From Methanomicrobiales archaeon (GTDB taxonomy: Archaea > Halobacteriota > Methanomicrobia > Methanomicrobiales > Methanoculleaceae): DNA of 5,887 nt. Positions 5,757 to 5,887 of the stretch are shown here, one piece after another. The translations under genes and the position numbers were made by a program. The stretch's first letter is position 1; each line of letters begins with the position of its first letter. The notes under the pieces were generated by a model. That model saw only the letters and a list, made by a program, of their open reading frames with translations, had not been told where the DNA came from and did no database searches. The stretch spans positions 1 to 5,887 of the forward strand of contig JAAZOW010000159.1 in NCBI GenBank assembly GCA_012797575.1, read 5' to 3'.

Positions 5757-5887
5757 TCACGCGTCGGCACTCTCTTCCTTTGTCTTTGGTTTCCTCTCGG
5801 GCTTCACGTAGGTGATAGTGTAGCGATCCACGACGTGCTCCGCCGTCGGCGGGAGATACTCTTGCTCCATCGTGAGGCTCCCGAAGG
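5757..5887 (-). CDS. C-terminal end of an unidentified protein, 5' part outside window
   Basis: The last 42 codons of a minus-strand frame are visible, ending with TGA at 5757-5759 and open to the right edge. The visible part reads FGSLTMEQEYLPPTAEH, then VVDRYTITYV, and ends in a Lys/Glu-rich hydrophilic tail (KPERKPKTKEESADA). Coding use is plausible and the tail looks like a natural soluble C-terminus, but no family is recognisable. An internal ATG at 5868-5870 could start a 37-residue peptide; a longer gene running out of the window is more likely. It converges on the disulfide reductase gene with about 120 bases between the stops. Confidence 0.5.
   Translation of the reverse strand, partial: FGSLTMEQEYLPPTAEHVVDRYTITYVKPERKPKTKEESADA

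Noticed and set aside
1..5887. CRISPR arrays, insertion sequences, tRNA or rRNA genes, riboswitches
   Set aside because: No spaced direct repeats, transposase motifs, terminal inverted repeats or cloverleaf-like sequences were seen by eye on either strand.

Overview
The window is GC-rich and looks like a methanogenic euryarchaeon, most likely Methanomicrobiales (Methanoculleus-like). This rests on three things. TATA/BRE-type promoters sit so close to start codons that the transcripts should be leaderless or nearly so. The radical SAM protein resembles an archaeal family known mainly from methanogens and Archaeoglobus. The overall style of the proteins and codon use also fits. The genus is inference; no rRNA or marker gene is present.

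Layout, left to right. (1) 1-594, minus strand: the first 198 residues of a radical SAM enzyme of the putative peptide-modifying type, cut by the left edge. (2) 595-843: divergent intergenic region. (3) 844-1176, plus: a small single-domain cupin. (4) 1213-1220: a TATA box placed for a leaderless GH15 gene at 1242-3152, a cytoplasmic glucoamylase- or trehalase-like enzyme. (5) 3173-4105, minus: a CaCA-family sodium/calcium exchanger, convergent with GH15 and separated from it by only 20 bp. (6) 4106-4253: a compact divergent control region with a TATA/BRE element for each direction and an inverted repeat beside the plus-strand promoter. (7) 4254-5636, plus: a flavin disulfide reductase resembling glutathione reductase, with the redox cysteine pair but without the usual C-terminal His-Glu base. 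(8) 5637-5756: short intergenic stretch. (9) 5757-5887, minus: the C-terminal end of an unidentified protein, cut by the right edge.

The genes do not form one operon. Strand switches and individual promoters suggest mostly single-gene transcription units: carbohydrate turnover (GH15), ion homeostasis (CaCA), thiol/redox chemistry (disulfide reductase) and possible peptide modification (radical SAM). I see no mobile element, CRISPR array, tRNA or rRNA, and no clear sign of a new multi-gene system. The points most worth following are the radical SAM enzyme whose substrate lies outside the window, the disulfide reductase with its altered active site, and the promoter/inverted-repeat arrangement between 4106 and 4253.
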